Assembly (NCBI GenBank): GCA_003221085.1
Contig: QHUD01000102.1
Span: 1-10,184, forward strand
Direction: 5' to 3'
Source of the DNA: Gemmatimonadota bacterium
GTDB taxonomy: Bacteria > Gemmatimonadota > Gemmatimonadetes > Gemmatimonadales > GWC2-71-9
Length of the DNA stretch: 10,184 nucleotides
The translations under genes and the position numbers were made by a program. Shown piece after piece: positions 1 through 6,788 of the stretch. Under the pieces are notes generated by a model that was given only the letters and a program-made list of their open reading frames with translations, had not been told where the DNA came from and did not search any database. The stretch's first letter is position 1. The number at the start of each line of letters is the position of its first letter.

Positions 1-1
1 C

Positions 2-736
2 ATCGCGCGCGCGTGGGCGGAGCTGATGCAGCGCCTCGGCTACACGCGCTACGTCGCACAGGGCGGCGATTGGGGGAACGCGGTCTCGGAGGTGATGGCC
101 CTGCAGCAACCCCCAGGGTTGCTCGCGATCTCCACCAACATGCCGGCCGCGGTTCCGCCCGAGATCGCGCAGGCCATGGCCCGGGGCGAGGCGCCGCCAG
201 CCACCCTGTCAGCCGACGAACGGCGTGCCTGGGACCAGCTCGACTTCTTCTACAAGAAGGGCCTCGGCTACGCCAACGAGATGGGGCTCCGGCCCCAGAC
301 GCTGTATGCGCTCGCCGATTCGCCCGTTGGTCTCGCGGCCTGGATGATCGACCACGACGCGCGCAGCGAGGAGCTCATCGTGCGCGTCTTCGATGGCGGC
401 AGTGAGGGCCTGTCGCGCGACGATATCCTCGACAACATCACCCTCTATTGGCTGACCAACACGGCCGTTTCCTCGGCGCGTCTCTATTGGACCACCCAGC
501 AGTTGGGGGGCAAGGGTGGCTTCTTCGACGCCCGGGGCGTTCAACTTCCAGTAGCCGTCATGGCGTATCCAGACGAGATCTATCAAGCCCCGCAGAGTTG
601 GACCGTGCACGCGTATCCCAAGCTGCTCCGGTACACCCGCCTTCCTAAGGGCACACACTTCGCGGCGTGGGAGCAGCCGGAGACGTTCGTGACTGAGCTC
701 CGCGCCGGGTTCCAATCTCTCAGGAGCGCGCAATGA
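2..736 (+). CDS. Epoxide hydrolase, microsomal type (partial, 5' end outside window)
   Basis: The C-terminal 244 residues of an alpha/beta-hydrolase-fold epoxide hydrolase, which opens epoxides to vicinal diols through a covalent alkyl-enzyme ester. The reading frame is open from base 2, so the start lies upstream of the window. The nucleophile elbow GGDWG places the nucleophilic Asp at 68-70. The segment YPDEIYQAP followed by SW and PKLLRY closely resembles the mammalian microsomal enzyme around its acid Glu404, making the Glu at 575-577 the likely charge-relay acid. KGTHFAAWE gives the catalytic His at 656-658. The cap motif SSARLYW supplies a candidate lid tyrosine that polarises the epoxide oxygen. 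All visible catalytic elements are intact. The missing part should hold the EHN N-terminal domain and the HGxP oxyanion motif. The stop overlaps the next start (ATGA), so it is probably translated together with the two downstream genes. The substrate cannot be read from the sequence. Confidence 0.93.
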   Translation: MARAWAELMQRLGYTRYVAQGGDWGNAVSEVMALQQPPGLLAISTNMPAAVPPEIAQAMARGEAPPATLSADERRAWDQLDFFYKKGLGYANEMGLRPQTLYALADSPVGLAAWMIDHDARSEELIVRVFDGGSEGLSRDDILDNITLYWLTNTAVSSARLYWTTQQLGGKGGFFDARGVQLPVAVMAYPDEIYQAPQSWTVHAYPKLLRYTRLPKGTHFAAWEQPETFVTELRAGFQSLRSAQ

Positions 737-1512
737 TACGCACAACAAGAATGCTCATCACCGCGTTGATGGTCACCGGATTCGCCGCGGGCTTGCACAG
801 CCAGTCCGCCGGTCCGCCCGTCAGCCCGTCCAACCGTCCGACAATCGTGCTCGTCCATGGCGCGTTCGCCGACGGCTCGAGCTGGCAGAAGGTGATCCCC
901 ATCCTCCAGCGCGACGGCTACACCGTAATCGCGGTACAGAACCCGCTCACGTCGCTGGCCGCGGACGTCGAGACGACGAAGCGCGTCGTCGATGCGCAAA
1001 CCGGACCAGTGGTCCTCGTCGGGCACTCGTATGGCGGGGCGGTGATCACCGCCGCCTCGGCCGGGAGCTCCAATGTGAAGTCGCTCGTCTATATCGCGGC
1101 GTTCGCGCCCGAGGTGGGCGAGGCGATCGGCGCGTTCGGCGACAAGTATCCGGCCCCGCTCGGCGCGGCACTCAGGCCCGATAAGGCCGGGTTCCTGTAC
1201 GTCGACTCCGCGCAGTTCCATACGGTCTTTGCCGCCGATCTTCCGGTGGCGGAGACGCGCGTCATGGCGGCGACCCAGAAGCCGATCAGCGGCAACGTGT
1301 TCGGCGCCAGCGTGGACCAGGCGGCGTGGAAGACCATTCCATCGTGGTACCTGGTCTCGCAGGACGATAAGGCCATCAATCCCGACCTCGAGCGGTTCTA
1401 CGCCAAGCGCATCAACGCGCGGACGACCGAGATCAAGGCGAGTCACGTCGCGTTCCTCTCGCATCCGGGCGACGTCGCGCGACTGATCGAACGGGCTGCT
1501 GGAGCGCCGTGA
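733..1512 (+). CDS. Exported alpha/beta-fold hydrolase (esterase-like)
   Basis: A 259-residue serine hydrolase of the alpha/beta fold. The ATG overlaps the stop of the epoxide hydrolase gene by 4 nt and has AGGAG at 722-726, about 6 nt upstream, which fixes the start. Residues 1-24 form a signal peptide: basic RTTR, a hydrophobic stretch, then a small-residue region near GLHSQSA. The mature protein begins around 25 and has the oxyanion-hole motif HGAFADGSSW (42-51) and the nucleophile elbow GHSYGG with Ser99. Asp211 or Asp212 in SQDDKAI and His238 in ASHVAFLSHP complete a plausible Ser-Asp-His triad. The HGAFADGSSW/GHSYGG pairing is typical of a large family of small hydrolases including plant hydroxynitrile-lyase/methylesterase-like proteins and bacterial esterases. 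The natural substrate is unknown. Export suggests it acts in the periplasm or outside the cell, whereas the upstream epoxide hydrolase's location cannot be judged because its N-terminus is missing. Confidence 0.92.
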   Translation: MIRTTRMLITALMVTGFAAGLHSQSAGPPVSPSNRPTIVLVHGAFADGSSWQKVIPILQRDGYTVIAVQNPLTSLAADVETTKRVVDAQTGPVVLVGHSYGGAVITAASAGSSNVKSLVYIAAFAPEVGEAIGAFGDKYPAPLGAALRPDKAGFLYVDSAQFHTVFAADLPVAETRVMAATQKPISGNVFGASVDQAAWKTIPSWYLVSQDDKAINPDLERFYAKRINARTTEIKASHVAFLSHPGDVARLIERAAGAP

Positions 1513-2561
1513 CCAGCGGAACCACCCAGGATCGCCGCCGCTTCCTCGCCACCGCGGCGGCCACCATCGGGGGACTGGAGCTCGCCATGTTGGGTGCGAC
1601 CAAGTCGGTGCTGCACGCGATGGGAGTCACGTCGGACCACGGGTTATCGGCGCTCCGCGGCGCCACCACCTGGTTGAACTCACCGCCGCTCTCCGCGGAG
1701 GGCCTGCGCGGGAAGGTGGTGCTCGTCGACTTCTGGACCTACACCTGCATCAACTGGCTGCGGACGCTGCCGTACCGGCGCGCGTGGGCGGAGAAGTACC
1801 AGCGTCGCGGACTGATCATCATCGGTGTGCACACGCCGGAGTACGGCTTTGAGCACGACATCGAGAACGTGCGTCGCGCGGTAAAAGAGATGCCCGTGGA
1901 CTACCCGGTCGCGGTCGACAACGACTACGCAGTTTGGAACGGGTTCGATAACCAGTACTGGCCCGCGCTCTACTTTATCGACGCGAAGGGCGTGACCCGA
2001 CATCACCAGTTCGGGGAGGGCGACTACGACGAGGCCGAGGCGATGATTCAGAAGTTGCTCATGGAAGCCGGCGCGGGCGACATCGGGCGTGACATGGTGA
2101 CGCCCGACGCCCGTGGTATCGAAGTAGCCGCCGACTGGGACAACCTACGGTCCCCCGAGAACTACCTCGGCTCCGAGCGCACCGAGGGCTTCGTCTCCAA
2201 CCGCGACGCGGCGAAGCTGGGTTTGAACGAATGGACGGTTGCCGGCACCTGGACAATCGGCAGGCATGCCGTCACGCTCAACGAGGCCCGCGGTCGGATC
2301 CTCTCACGCTTTCACGCCCGCGATCTCCATATGGTCCTGGGACCGGTGGCGAAAGGGACTGCGGTGCGATACCGCGTGCGCATCGACGGCCAGGCGCCGG
2401 GGAGCGCGCACGGCATCGACGTCGACGAGCAGGGCCAGGGCGCGGTGACCCGGCAGCGCCTGTATCAGCTGATCCGGCAGTCGCGGCCGATCGCGGATCG
2501 CCGATTCGAGATCGAGTTTCTCGATCCCGGGGTGGAGGCGTTCGCGTTCACATTTGGATGA
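1509..2561 (+). CDS. Tat-exported thioredoxin-like protein with DipZ-type C-terminal domain, CxxW active site
   Basis: A 350-residue protein starting at GTG, whose first bases overlap the TGA of the previous gene (GTGA). The N-terminus has a twin-arginine motif (R9-R10-x-F12-L13) followed by an Ala/Gly-rich weakly hydrophobic stretch, suggesting Tat export. Residues about 50-190 form a TlpA/redoxin-like thioredoxin fold, with FWTYTCINWLRTLPY at 75-89 and the expected cis-proline at P152 (NQYWPALYFID). Residues about 205-350 match in style the beta-sandwich, carbohydrate-binding-like C-terminal domain of mycobacterial DipZ. The membrane-embedded CcdA-like half of DipZ is absent, so this is the soluble half alone. 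The usual CxxC is Cys80-Ile-Asn-Trp83: the resolving Cys is replaced by Trp, and Cys80 is the only Cys in the protein. It therefore cannot form the usual intramolecular disulfide. A mixed-disulfide, peroxidase-like or purely structural role is possible. There is no visible promoter of its own. Confidence 0.9.
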   Translation: MTSGTTQDRRRFLATAAATIGGLELAMLGATKSVLHAMGVTSDHGLSALRGATTWLNSPPLSAEGLRGKVVLVDFWTYTCINWLRTLPYRRAWAEKYQRRGLIIIGVHTPEYGFEHDIENVRRAVKEMPVDYPVAVDNDYAVWNGFDNQYWPALYFIDAKGVTRHHQFGEGDYDEAEAMIQKLLMEAGAGDIGRDMVTPDARGIEVAADWDNLRSPENYLGSERTEGFVSNRDAAKLGLNEWTVAGTWTIGRHAVTLNEARGRILSRFHARDLHMVLGPVAKGTAVRYRVRIDGQAPGSAHGIDVDEQGQGAVTRQRLYQLIRQSRPIADRRFEIEFLDPGVEAFAFTFG

Positions 2562-2567
2562 TTCCAC

Positions 2568-2624
2568 ATGTATCGAGGCGGGTAGCCAAGCCCCGCGCGC
2601 CCACCACGCATTTCGTAGATACAT
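2568..2624. repeat. Short inverted repeat in the redoxin-creatininase spacer
   Basis: ATGTATC at 2568-2574 is mirrored exactly by GATACAT at 2618-2624, separated by 43 nt, in the 115-nt spacer between the redoxin stop and the chosen creatininase start. The right arm lies in the AT-richest part of the spacer (TAGATACATTATG), which could also contain a -10-like element for the creatininase-MATE pair. No convincing -35 partner is seen and there is no T-tract for a terminator. Seven-base arms this far apart may be chance. Confidence 0.25.
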
Positions 2625-2667
2625 TATGTCGCCAAACGGGTCACCTTGTCGGCTCAACCGCTTCCCC

Positions 2668-2673
2668 GGAGGA
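2668..2673 (+). promoter_or_regulatory. Shine-Dalgarno that decides a TTG start for the creatininase gene
   Basis: GGAGGA lies 3 nt before the TTG at 2677 (4 nt if the core is read as GGAGG). It is the strongest ribosome-binding sequence near this gene, and the only in-frame start codon just behind it is this TTG. Starting there puts a clean signal peptide exactly at the N-terminus. The upstream in-frame ATG at 2626 and TTG at 2554 would add residues of no recognisable character in front of the signal peptide. Confidence 0.7.
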
Positions 2674-2676
2674 CCC

Positions 2677-3558
2677 TTGTACAAGTCACTGCTGCTTTCG
2701 ATCAACTTCCTCAGCACCGCGATCGCGTGGGCGCAGGCGCCGGCACAAAGCAAGCTCTCTGTGCATTGGGAGGAGCTGACAGCGGCCGATTTCCGCGACG
2801 GCATCGCCCGAGCGCAGGGCACGTGCTTGCTCCCCTTCGGCATAATGGAGAAGCATGGGCCGCATCTCCCCTTGGGCAACGATCTGCTCAACGTACGCTA
2901 CGTCGCACTCAATGCCGCCCAGCAGGAATACGCCATCGTTTTTCCGGAGTACTATTTCGGACAAATCTTCGAAGCCAAACAGCAACCTGGCACGGTGGCC
3001 TACAGCCGGCGACTGCAGCTCGATTTGCTGCAGGAGACGACCGACGAGATGGCCCGGAATGGCTGCAAGAAGGTCATCATCGTGAACGGTCACGGCGGCA
3101 ACAACAGCCTGCTACCCTATTTCGCGCAGACGCAGCTCGACACGCCACATGATTACGTGGTGTACGTGCTGGGAATCACGCGCAGCGGACAAGGCGAACC
3201 CAAGCACAAGTCGAACCCGGCGACGGATATGCACGCCGGCGAGAGCGAAACGTCCATGAGCATGATCGCCCGGCCGGACCTGGTGCATCTGGATCGCGCG
3301 GAGGAGGAATCGGGCGCCGATCAGGCGCGCCTGAAGCTTCCGGACGGCCTCTACACCGGCATCTGGTGGTACGCGCGCTTTCCGAATCACTACGCCGGCG
3401 AGGGCGCCGCCGCGACGCGCGAGCTCGGCGAGTTCGAGGCGAAGACCTGGATCAACGGCATCGTGCAGGCGATCCGCACGGTCAAGGCGGACCAGGCGAG
3501 CCTGCGCTTGCAAAACGAGTTCTACGAGCGGAGCAAGCATCCGCTCGACACACACTAA
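2677..3558 (+). CDS. Exported creatininase-family metal-dependent amidohydrolase
   Basis: About 293 residues from the TTG start. Residues 1-19 or so form a signal peptide (YKSLLLSINFLSTAIAWA), with likely cleavage at AWA/Q, so the enzyme should act in the periplasm or be secreted. The catalytic core has the creatininase-family signatures PFGIMEKHGPHLPLGND, NGHGGNN and MHAGESET. By analogy with Pseudomonas creatininase, metal ligands are likely Glu58, His60, Asp69, His139 and Glu189. The family hydrolyses cyclic amides or related C-N bonds (creatinine, formamides in cofactor or antibiotic pathways), so the name does not fix the substrate. Most characterised members are cytoplasmic, which makes the signal peptide notable. 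No creatinase or sarcosine-oxidase gene is nearby, which argues against a creatinine pathway here. The gene is followed after 24 nt by a MATE transporter on the same strand, probably co-transcribed. An alternative upstream start at 2626 (ATG) is less likely. Confidence 0.9.
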   Translation: MYKSLLLSINFLSTAIAWAQAPAQSKLSVHWEELTAADFRDGIARAQGTCLLPFGIMEKHGPHLPLGNDLLNVRYVALNAAQQEYAIVFPEYYFGQIFEAKQQPGTVAYSRRLQLDLLQETTDEMARNGCKKVIIVNGHGGNNSLLPYFAQTQLDTPHDYVVYVLGITRSGQGEPKHKSNPATDMHAGESETSMSMIARPDLVHLDRAEEESGADQARLKLPDGLYTGIWWYARFPNHYAGEGAAATRELGEFEAKTWINGIVQAIRTVKADQASLRLQNEFYERSKHPLDTH

Positions 3559-3582
3559 CCGGGCGGACCATCTCGGGTCGCC

Positions 3583-4950
3583 ATGCAAGACCTGACCACC
3601 GGCCCCATCACCCGCCACTTGCTGAAAACCACGGGCTTCATGCTCGTGACGATGCTGTTTCAGACCCTCTACTTCCTGATCGACCTCTATTGGGTGGGCC
3701 GCCTCGGCACCGCCGCCGTCGCCGCCGTCGGCATCGCCGGCAATCTCACGTTCATCGTGCTCGCCCTGACCCAGATGCTCGGCGTCGGTACGACCGCCGT
3801 GATCTCCCACGCCGTCGGCCGGAAAGACGCGCCCGCAGCGGTGATGCTGTTCAACCAGGCGCAGGTGCTGGCGATGGTGACGGGCGCCCTGTTCCTCGTG
3901 GTCGGCCTGGTGACACGCCTCCCCTACGCCCGCGCCATGGCCGCGGACGCGCGCACCGCCGAGCTCGCGGCGCAGTACCTGGCCTGGTTCGTTCCGGCCA
4001 TGGCGCTCCAGTTCGGCCTCGTGGCGATGAGCGCCGCCCTGCGCGCCATCGGCAACTTCAAGACCGGCATGGTGGTGGGAACCGCGACGGTCATCCTCAA
4101 CATGATCCTCGCGCCGTTCCTCATCTTCGGCTGGGGCAGCGGCCGTCCCCTCGGCGTCGCCGGCGCCGCTATCGCGTCGCTCGTCGCGATCGTCGTCGGC
4201 CTGATATGGCTCACGGCGTACTTCCGGAAGGTCGGCTCCTTCCTGCGATTCGACCCGACCGCCTGGCGGCCGCGGCCCGCCGTCTGGAAGCGCATGCTCG
4301 ACATCGGCCTGCCGAGCGGCGTGGAATTCGGGATCGTGACGGTGTATCTCGCCCTCGTCTACGCGATCACCCGGCCGTTCGGCGCCGCGGCGCAGGCGGG
4401 CTTCGGCATCGGGATGAGGATCATCCAGGCGGGCTTCATGCCCGTCGTCGCGCTGGCGTTCTCCGTCGCTCCGGTGGCCGGCCAGAACTTTGGCGCGCGC
4501 CTCGCCCAACGCGTCAAGGACACGTTCAAGGACGCGGCGTGGATGTCGGTGGCTGTCATGGTCGCGTTCGCCCTCGTCTGTCACCTGCTCCCGGGGCCGT
4601 TGGTGCAGGTCTTCAGTAAGGACCCCGCCGTCATCGCGGTCGGGACCGAATACCTGCGCATCATCTCGTTCAACTACGTCGCGTCGGGCCTCGTGTTCGT
4701 GGCTGGGAGCACCTTCCAAGCCATGGGCAACACCGTCCCCTCGCTTATCGCCTCGGTGGCGCGCATCGCCCTCGTCACCGTCCCCGGCGTGATCCTGTCG
4801 CGCCTGCCGGGCTTCGAGCTGCGCTGGCTGTGGTGGCTGTCGGTGGCGTCGGTGTTCGTGCAGCTGATCCTGGCGATGGTGCTGTTGCGTCGGGAGTTCG
4901 CGCGGCGGCTGGCGTGGACGGGTGGAGCGTCGGCAGGAACGAGCAGCTAA
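3583..4950 (+). CDS. MATE-family efflux transporter
   Basis: A 455-residue inner-membrane antiporter of the multidrug and toxic compound extrusion family, expected to expel cationic or amphipathic compounds in exchange for H+ or Na+. The sequence shows about twelve hydrophobic segments in two halves, the usual MATE length, and the N-terminal pattern DLTTGPITRHLL common to the NorM/DinF-like group. TM1 carries LIDLYWVGRLG, with Asp34 where many MATE proteins have a coupling acid. The second half has VAPVAGQNFGA (about 295-305), a family hallmark, and the first half has ALRAIGNFKTG (about 152-162), matching QAMGNT (379-384) in the second half as expected from the internal duplication. The start follows the creatininase stop by 24 nt with only a weak upstream ribosome-binding sequence, so translation may depend on the upstream gene. 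Substrate is unknown; there is no adjacent MarR/TetR regulator. The gene ends 9 nt before a strong inverted repeat. Confidence 0.95.
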   Translation: MQDLTTGPITRHLLKTTGFMLVTMLFQTLYFLIDLYWVGRLGTAAVAAVGIAGNLTFIVLALTQMLGVGTTAVISHAVGRKDAPAAVMLFNQAQVLAMVTGALFLVVGLVTRLPYARAMAADARTAELAAQYLAWFVPAMALQFGLVAMSAALRAIGNFKTGMVVGTATVILNMILAPFLIFGWGSGRPLGVAGAAIASLVAIVVGLIWLTAYFRKVGSFLRFDPTAWRPRPAVWKRMLDIGLPSGVEFGIVTVYLALVYAITRPFGAAAQAGFGIGMRIIQAGFMPVVALAFSVAPVAGQNFGARLAQRVKDTFKDAAWMSVAVMVAFALVCHLLPGPLVQVFSKDPAVIAVGTEYLRIISFNYVASGLVFVAGSTFQAMGNTVPSLIASVARIALVTVPGVILSRLPGFELRWLWWLSVASVFVQLILAMVLLRREFARRLAWTGGASAGTSS

Positions 4951-4959
4951 CGCTCGTGC

Positions 4960-5004
4960 ACCCCGACGCGCGTGACCCGAGCGCTCGGGCGATCTCGTCG
5001 GGGT
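4960..5004. terminator. Nested perfect inverted repeat between convergent genes, likely bidirectional terminator
   Basis: Outer arms ACCCCGACG (4960-4968) and CGTCGGGGT (4996-5004) are perfectly complementary over 9 bp. Inside them is a separate 14-bp perfect palindrome, CCCGAGCGCTCGGG (4976-4989). The element starts 10 nt after the MATE stop and ends 12 nt before the stop of the minus-strand 69-aa gene, so it is placed almost symmetrically between two convergent units. There is no T-run on either side, so it would be a GC-rich, U-tract-poor terminator or an RNA 3'-end stabiliser. A protein-binding dyad is also possible. Confidence 0.6.
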
Positions 5005-5016
5005 AAGGTCAGCTCT

Positions 5017-5226
5017 TCACACCTCGGTGGTCGCCCTCGCAATCGCTCTGCGGGCTTGATCCTTCAGCTGCTCGGCCGTCCCGGTGGGATGTGTGTCGCG
5101 CCAGCCACTGAGCGCCGACAGCGCGCGCTGCAGCTTTTTCCCGCTGAGCGGCGCGAGCATCTCCTCGAGAGCGGCAGCCAACTCGTCGTCGAACGCCGCT
5201 CGAAGGTCCGGTGGGAGCTTGCGCAT
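5017..5226 (-). CDS. Small hypothetical protein, 69 aa
   Basis: I do not recognise this protein. It is 69 residues, with no signal peptide, membrane segment or cysteine. It looks largely helical: an acidic first half (about 7-26, DLRAAFDDELAAALEEMLAP), a basic middle (GKKLQRAL), a short GWRDTHPTGT loop (41-50), and a basic C-terminal helix (QLKDQARRAIARA). The ATG is preceded by GGGGAGA (complement of 5231-5237) with a 4-5 nt gap, one of the best ribosome-binding sites in the window, which is the main reason to call it real. It begins 16 nt after the stop of the GH30 gene and is presumably its operon partner. It ends just before the nested inverted repeat. Function cannot be assigned. A helical cytoplasmic protein downstream of an exported lipoprotein enzyme has no obvious job in the same pathway. 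Confidence 0.62.
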   Translation of the reverse strand: MRKLPPDLRAAFDDELAAALEEMLAPLSGKKLQRALSALSGWRDTHPTGTAEQLKDQARRAIARATTEV

Positions 5227-5242
5227 GGTTTCTCCCCTGCCG

Positions 5243-6697
5243 TCACCGAGCCTTGAACACCACCGTCTGGATCGAGTGTGGCCGTGAACTGATCTCCACT
5301 GACATAGAGCCGACCGCGAGGGAGTAGGGACCTCCCCGCGGTGTCGGGTTCATGACCACGACCGCCACCGTGCCATCTTCGTTGACGAAGGCCGTGGTGA
5401 GCAGCATGCTGCGGCTGGGTGACGCGAGGATCCGTCGGGCTCCGAGACGGATGAACTTCGAGAAGTGACCGATATAGTAGTACGAATTGGTGTAGATGAG
5501 CTTGCCGGTGCGCGTGTCGGCATGGATCGGCGCGAAGCAGAAATTCCCGACCTGGTTGGGGCCGCCGCGTTCATCGAGCAGAATGTTCCAGTCGGTCCAT
5601 CCCTCGGTGCCTGAATTGAAATCGTTGATCATCGACCGGCCGTACGCCTCGCCGAGACCCCATCGTCCGTAGGCGGTCGAATCGAAGCTCGCCGGTGTGC
5701 CTTCGGTAAAGAGGATGTGCTTATGGGGGTAGAGCCGGTGCACGAGCGCCACGTTGCCGTACATCTGCTGTCCGCCCGACCAATCCTCATACCAGTGAAA
5801 TCCGATTCCCCACACATACTTCGCGGCCTCCGGATCGTCGAAGATCGCCTGGGCCCGCTGGATGATCAGGTCACGGTTGTGATCCCACACGATGATGTTC
5901 ACGTCGCCGAGGCCCTGCTGCAACATGACCGGACCCAGGTGATTCTTGAGAAAATCCCGCTCGTCTTGAGCCTGATAGACACAGGACTCCCACGTCTGGG
6001 TGGCCATCGGTTCGTTCTGGATGGTGATCCCCCAGACCGGCACGCCTGCCTCCCGATAGCTCTTGATGAACTTCGTAAAGTAGAGTGCCCAGGAACGAGC
6101 GAAGTCTGGGCGCAGGTGACCGCCGTGCAGCATGTCATTGTTGTCCTTCATGAACGCCGGCGGGCTCCATGGGCTGGCGAAGAGCTTGAGCCGGTTGCCG
6201 CTCGTGGCCATCGCTCTCCTGATGAGCGGGATCCTGAACCGCAAGTCGTGCGCGATGGAGAAGGAGCTGAGCTCCTTGTCGCCCTCATTGACGTACGTGT
6301 AGCTCTCGCTCGAGAAGTCACAGCTGTGGATGTTGGTCCTCCCCAGGGTATACCCGATCCCGCGGTCGGTGCTGTAATACGCCTGCAGCAGTTCGTCCTG
6401 TCGTGCAGCGGGAAGCTTTGCGAAGGTCTCTGCCGCGGCATCCGTCAGCGCTCCGCCGATTCCAAGAAACGGCTGGAAGGTTTTCCGCGGATCGACGAAA
6501 ACGTACACCTTCCCTTCCGAGGTAGGCTCTGACGGCTTGAACAACAGGGTGTCTGTCGGCGTCAGCCGCAGACCGGTGCTCTCCGCGGTGGTATAGACCA
6601 CCGCCCGCTCCGCGGCAATCTGGACGTGCGCATCGGCAGACGGCGGCCGGCATCCCAGGAGAAAGAGCAAGGGCAAGAAGCGTGACGCGGGTGTCAT
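5243..6697 (-). CDS. GH30 glycoside hydrolase, glucosylceramidase-like lipoprotein
   Basis: A 484-residue retaining beta-glycosidase of family GH30, resembling the acid beta-glucosidase (glucocerebrosidase, GBA1-like) subgroup. An N-terminal signal with LFLLGC gives a probable lipobox and lipidated Cys16, so the enzyme should be membrane-anchored on the periplasmic or outer face. The TIM barrel starts near FQPFLGIGGALTDAAAETF and contains the GH30 hallmark NIHSCDFSS (122-130) and SPWSPPAFMK. The acid/base Glu229 is in WGITIQNEP and the nucleophile Glu332 in ILFTEG. A short C-terminal beta domain (about 400-484, ending VVFKAR) is present, so length and domain layout are complete. GGAG eight bases before the ATG supports the start. 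Likely activity is release of glucose or another sugar from glucosylceramide-like lipids or beta-glucans/gluco-oligosaccharides; specificity within GH30 cannot be settled by eye. A 69-aa gene follows, and the efflux operon is divergent upstream. Confidence 0.94.
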   Translation of the reverse strand: MTPASRFLPLLFLLGCRPPSADAHVQIAAERAVVYTTAESTGLRLTPTDTLLFKPSEPTSEGKVYVFVDPRKTFQPFLGIGGALTDAAAETFAKLPAARQDELLQAYYSTDRGIGYTLGRTNIHSCDFSSESYTYVNEGDKELSSFSIAHDLRFRIPLIRRAMATSGNRLKLFASPWSPPAFMKDNNDMLHGGHLRPDFARSWALYFTKFIKSYREAGVPVWGITIQNEPMATQTWESCVYQAQDERDFLKNHLGPVMLQQGLGDVNIIVWDHNRDLIIQRAQAIFDDPEAAKYVWGIGFHWYEDWSGGQQMYGNVALVHRLYPHKHILFTEGTPASFDSTAYGRWGLGEAYGRSMINDFNSGTEGWTDWNILLDERGGPNQVGNFCFAPIHADTRTGKLIYTNSYYYIGHFSKFIRLGARRILASPSRSMLLTTAFVNEDGTVAVVVMNPTPRGGPYSLAVGSMSVEISSRPHSIQTVVFKAR

Positions 6698-6788
6698 ACC
6701 ATGACTCCGAAGACGGGATGGGGTTGACCGGAAAGCGGCGAAGCTACCAGCGCCGCGGGCATCGCGGTAGTGCGCCTCGAGGATCAGC

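Noticed and set aside
583..1464. A 293-codon minus-strand open frame opposite the alpha/beta hydrolase.
   Set aside because: Shadow of the well-supported exported hydrolase; Arg/Asp/Gly-rich with no motifs.
2554..2676. Upstream in-frame starts (TTG 2554, ATG 2626) for the creatininase gene.
   Set aside because: They would put up to 41 unremarkable residues before a clean signal peptide and lack a good ribosome-binding site; the first would also overlap the redoxin gene.
2677..3558. A creatinine degradation pathway built around the creatininase homologue.
   Set aside because: No creatinase, sarcosine oxidase or creatinine transporter gene is present in the window, and the family has many non-creatinine members.
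3112..4719. A 535-codon open frame on the minus strand opposite the creatininase end and the MATE gene.
   Set aside because: The product is a low-complexity mix of His, Arg, Asp, Glu and Gly with no fold signature. It is the antisense of two clear coding genes; long antisense frames are common at this GC content.
5717..6532. A 271-codon plus-strand open frame within the GH30 region.
   Set aside because: Antisense to the GH30 gene, which has both catalytic residues and a complete domain layout; the antisense product has no recognisable feature.
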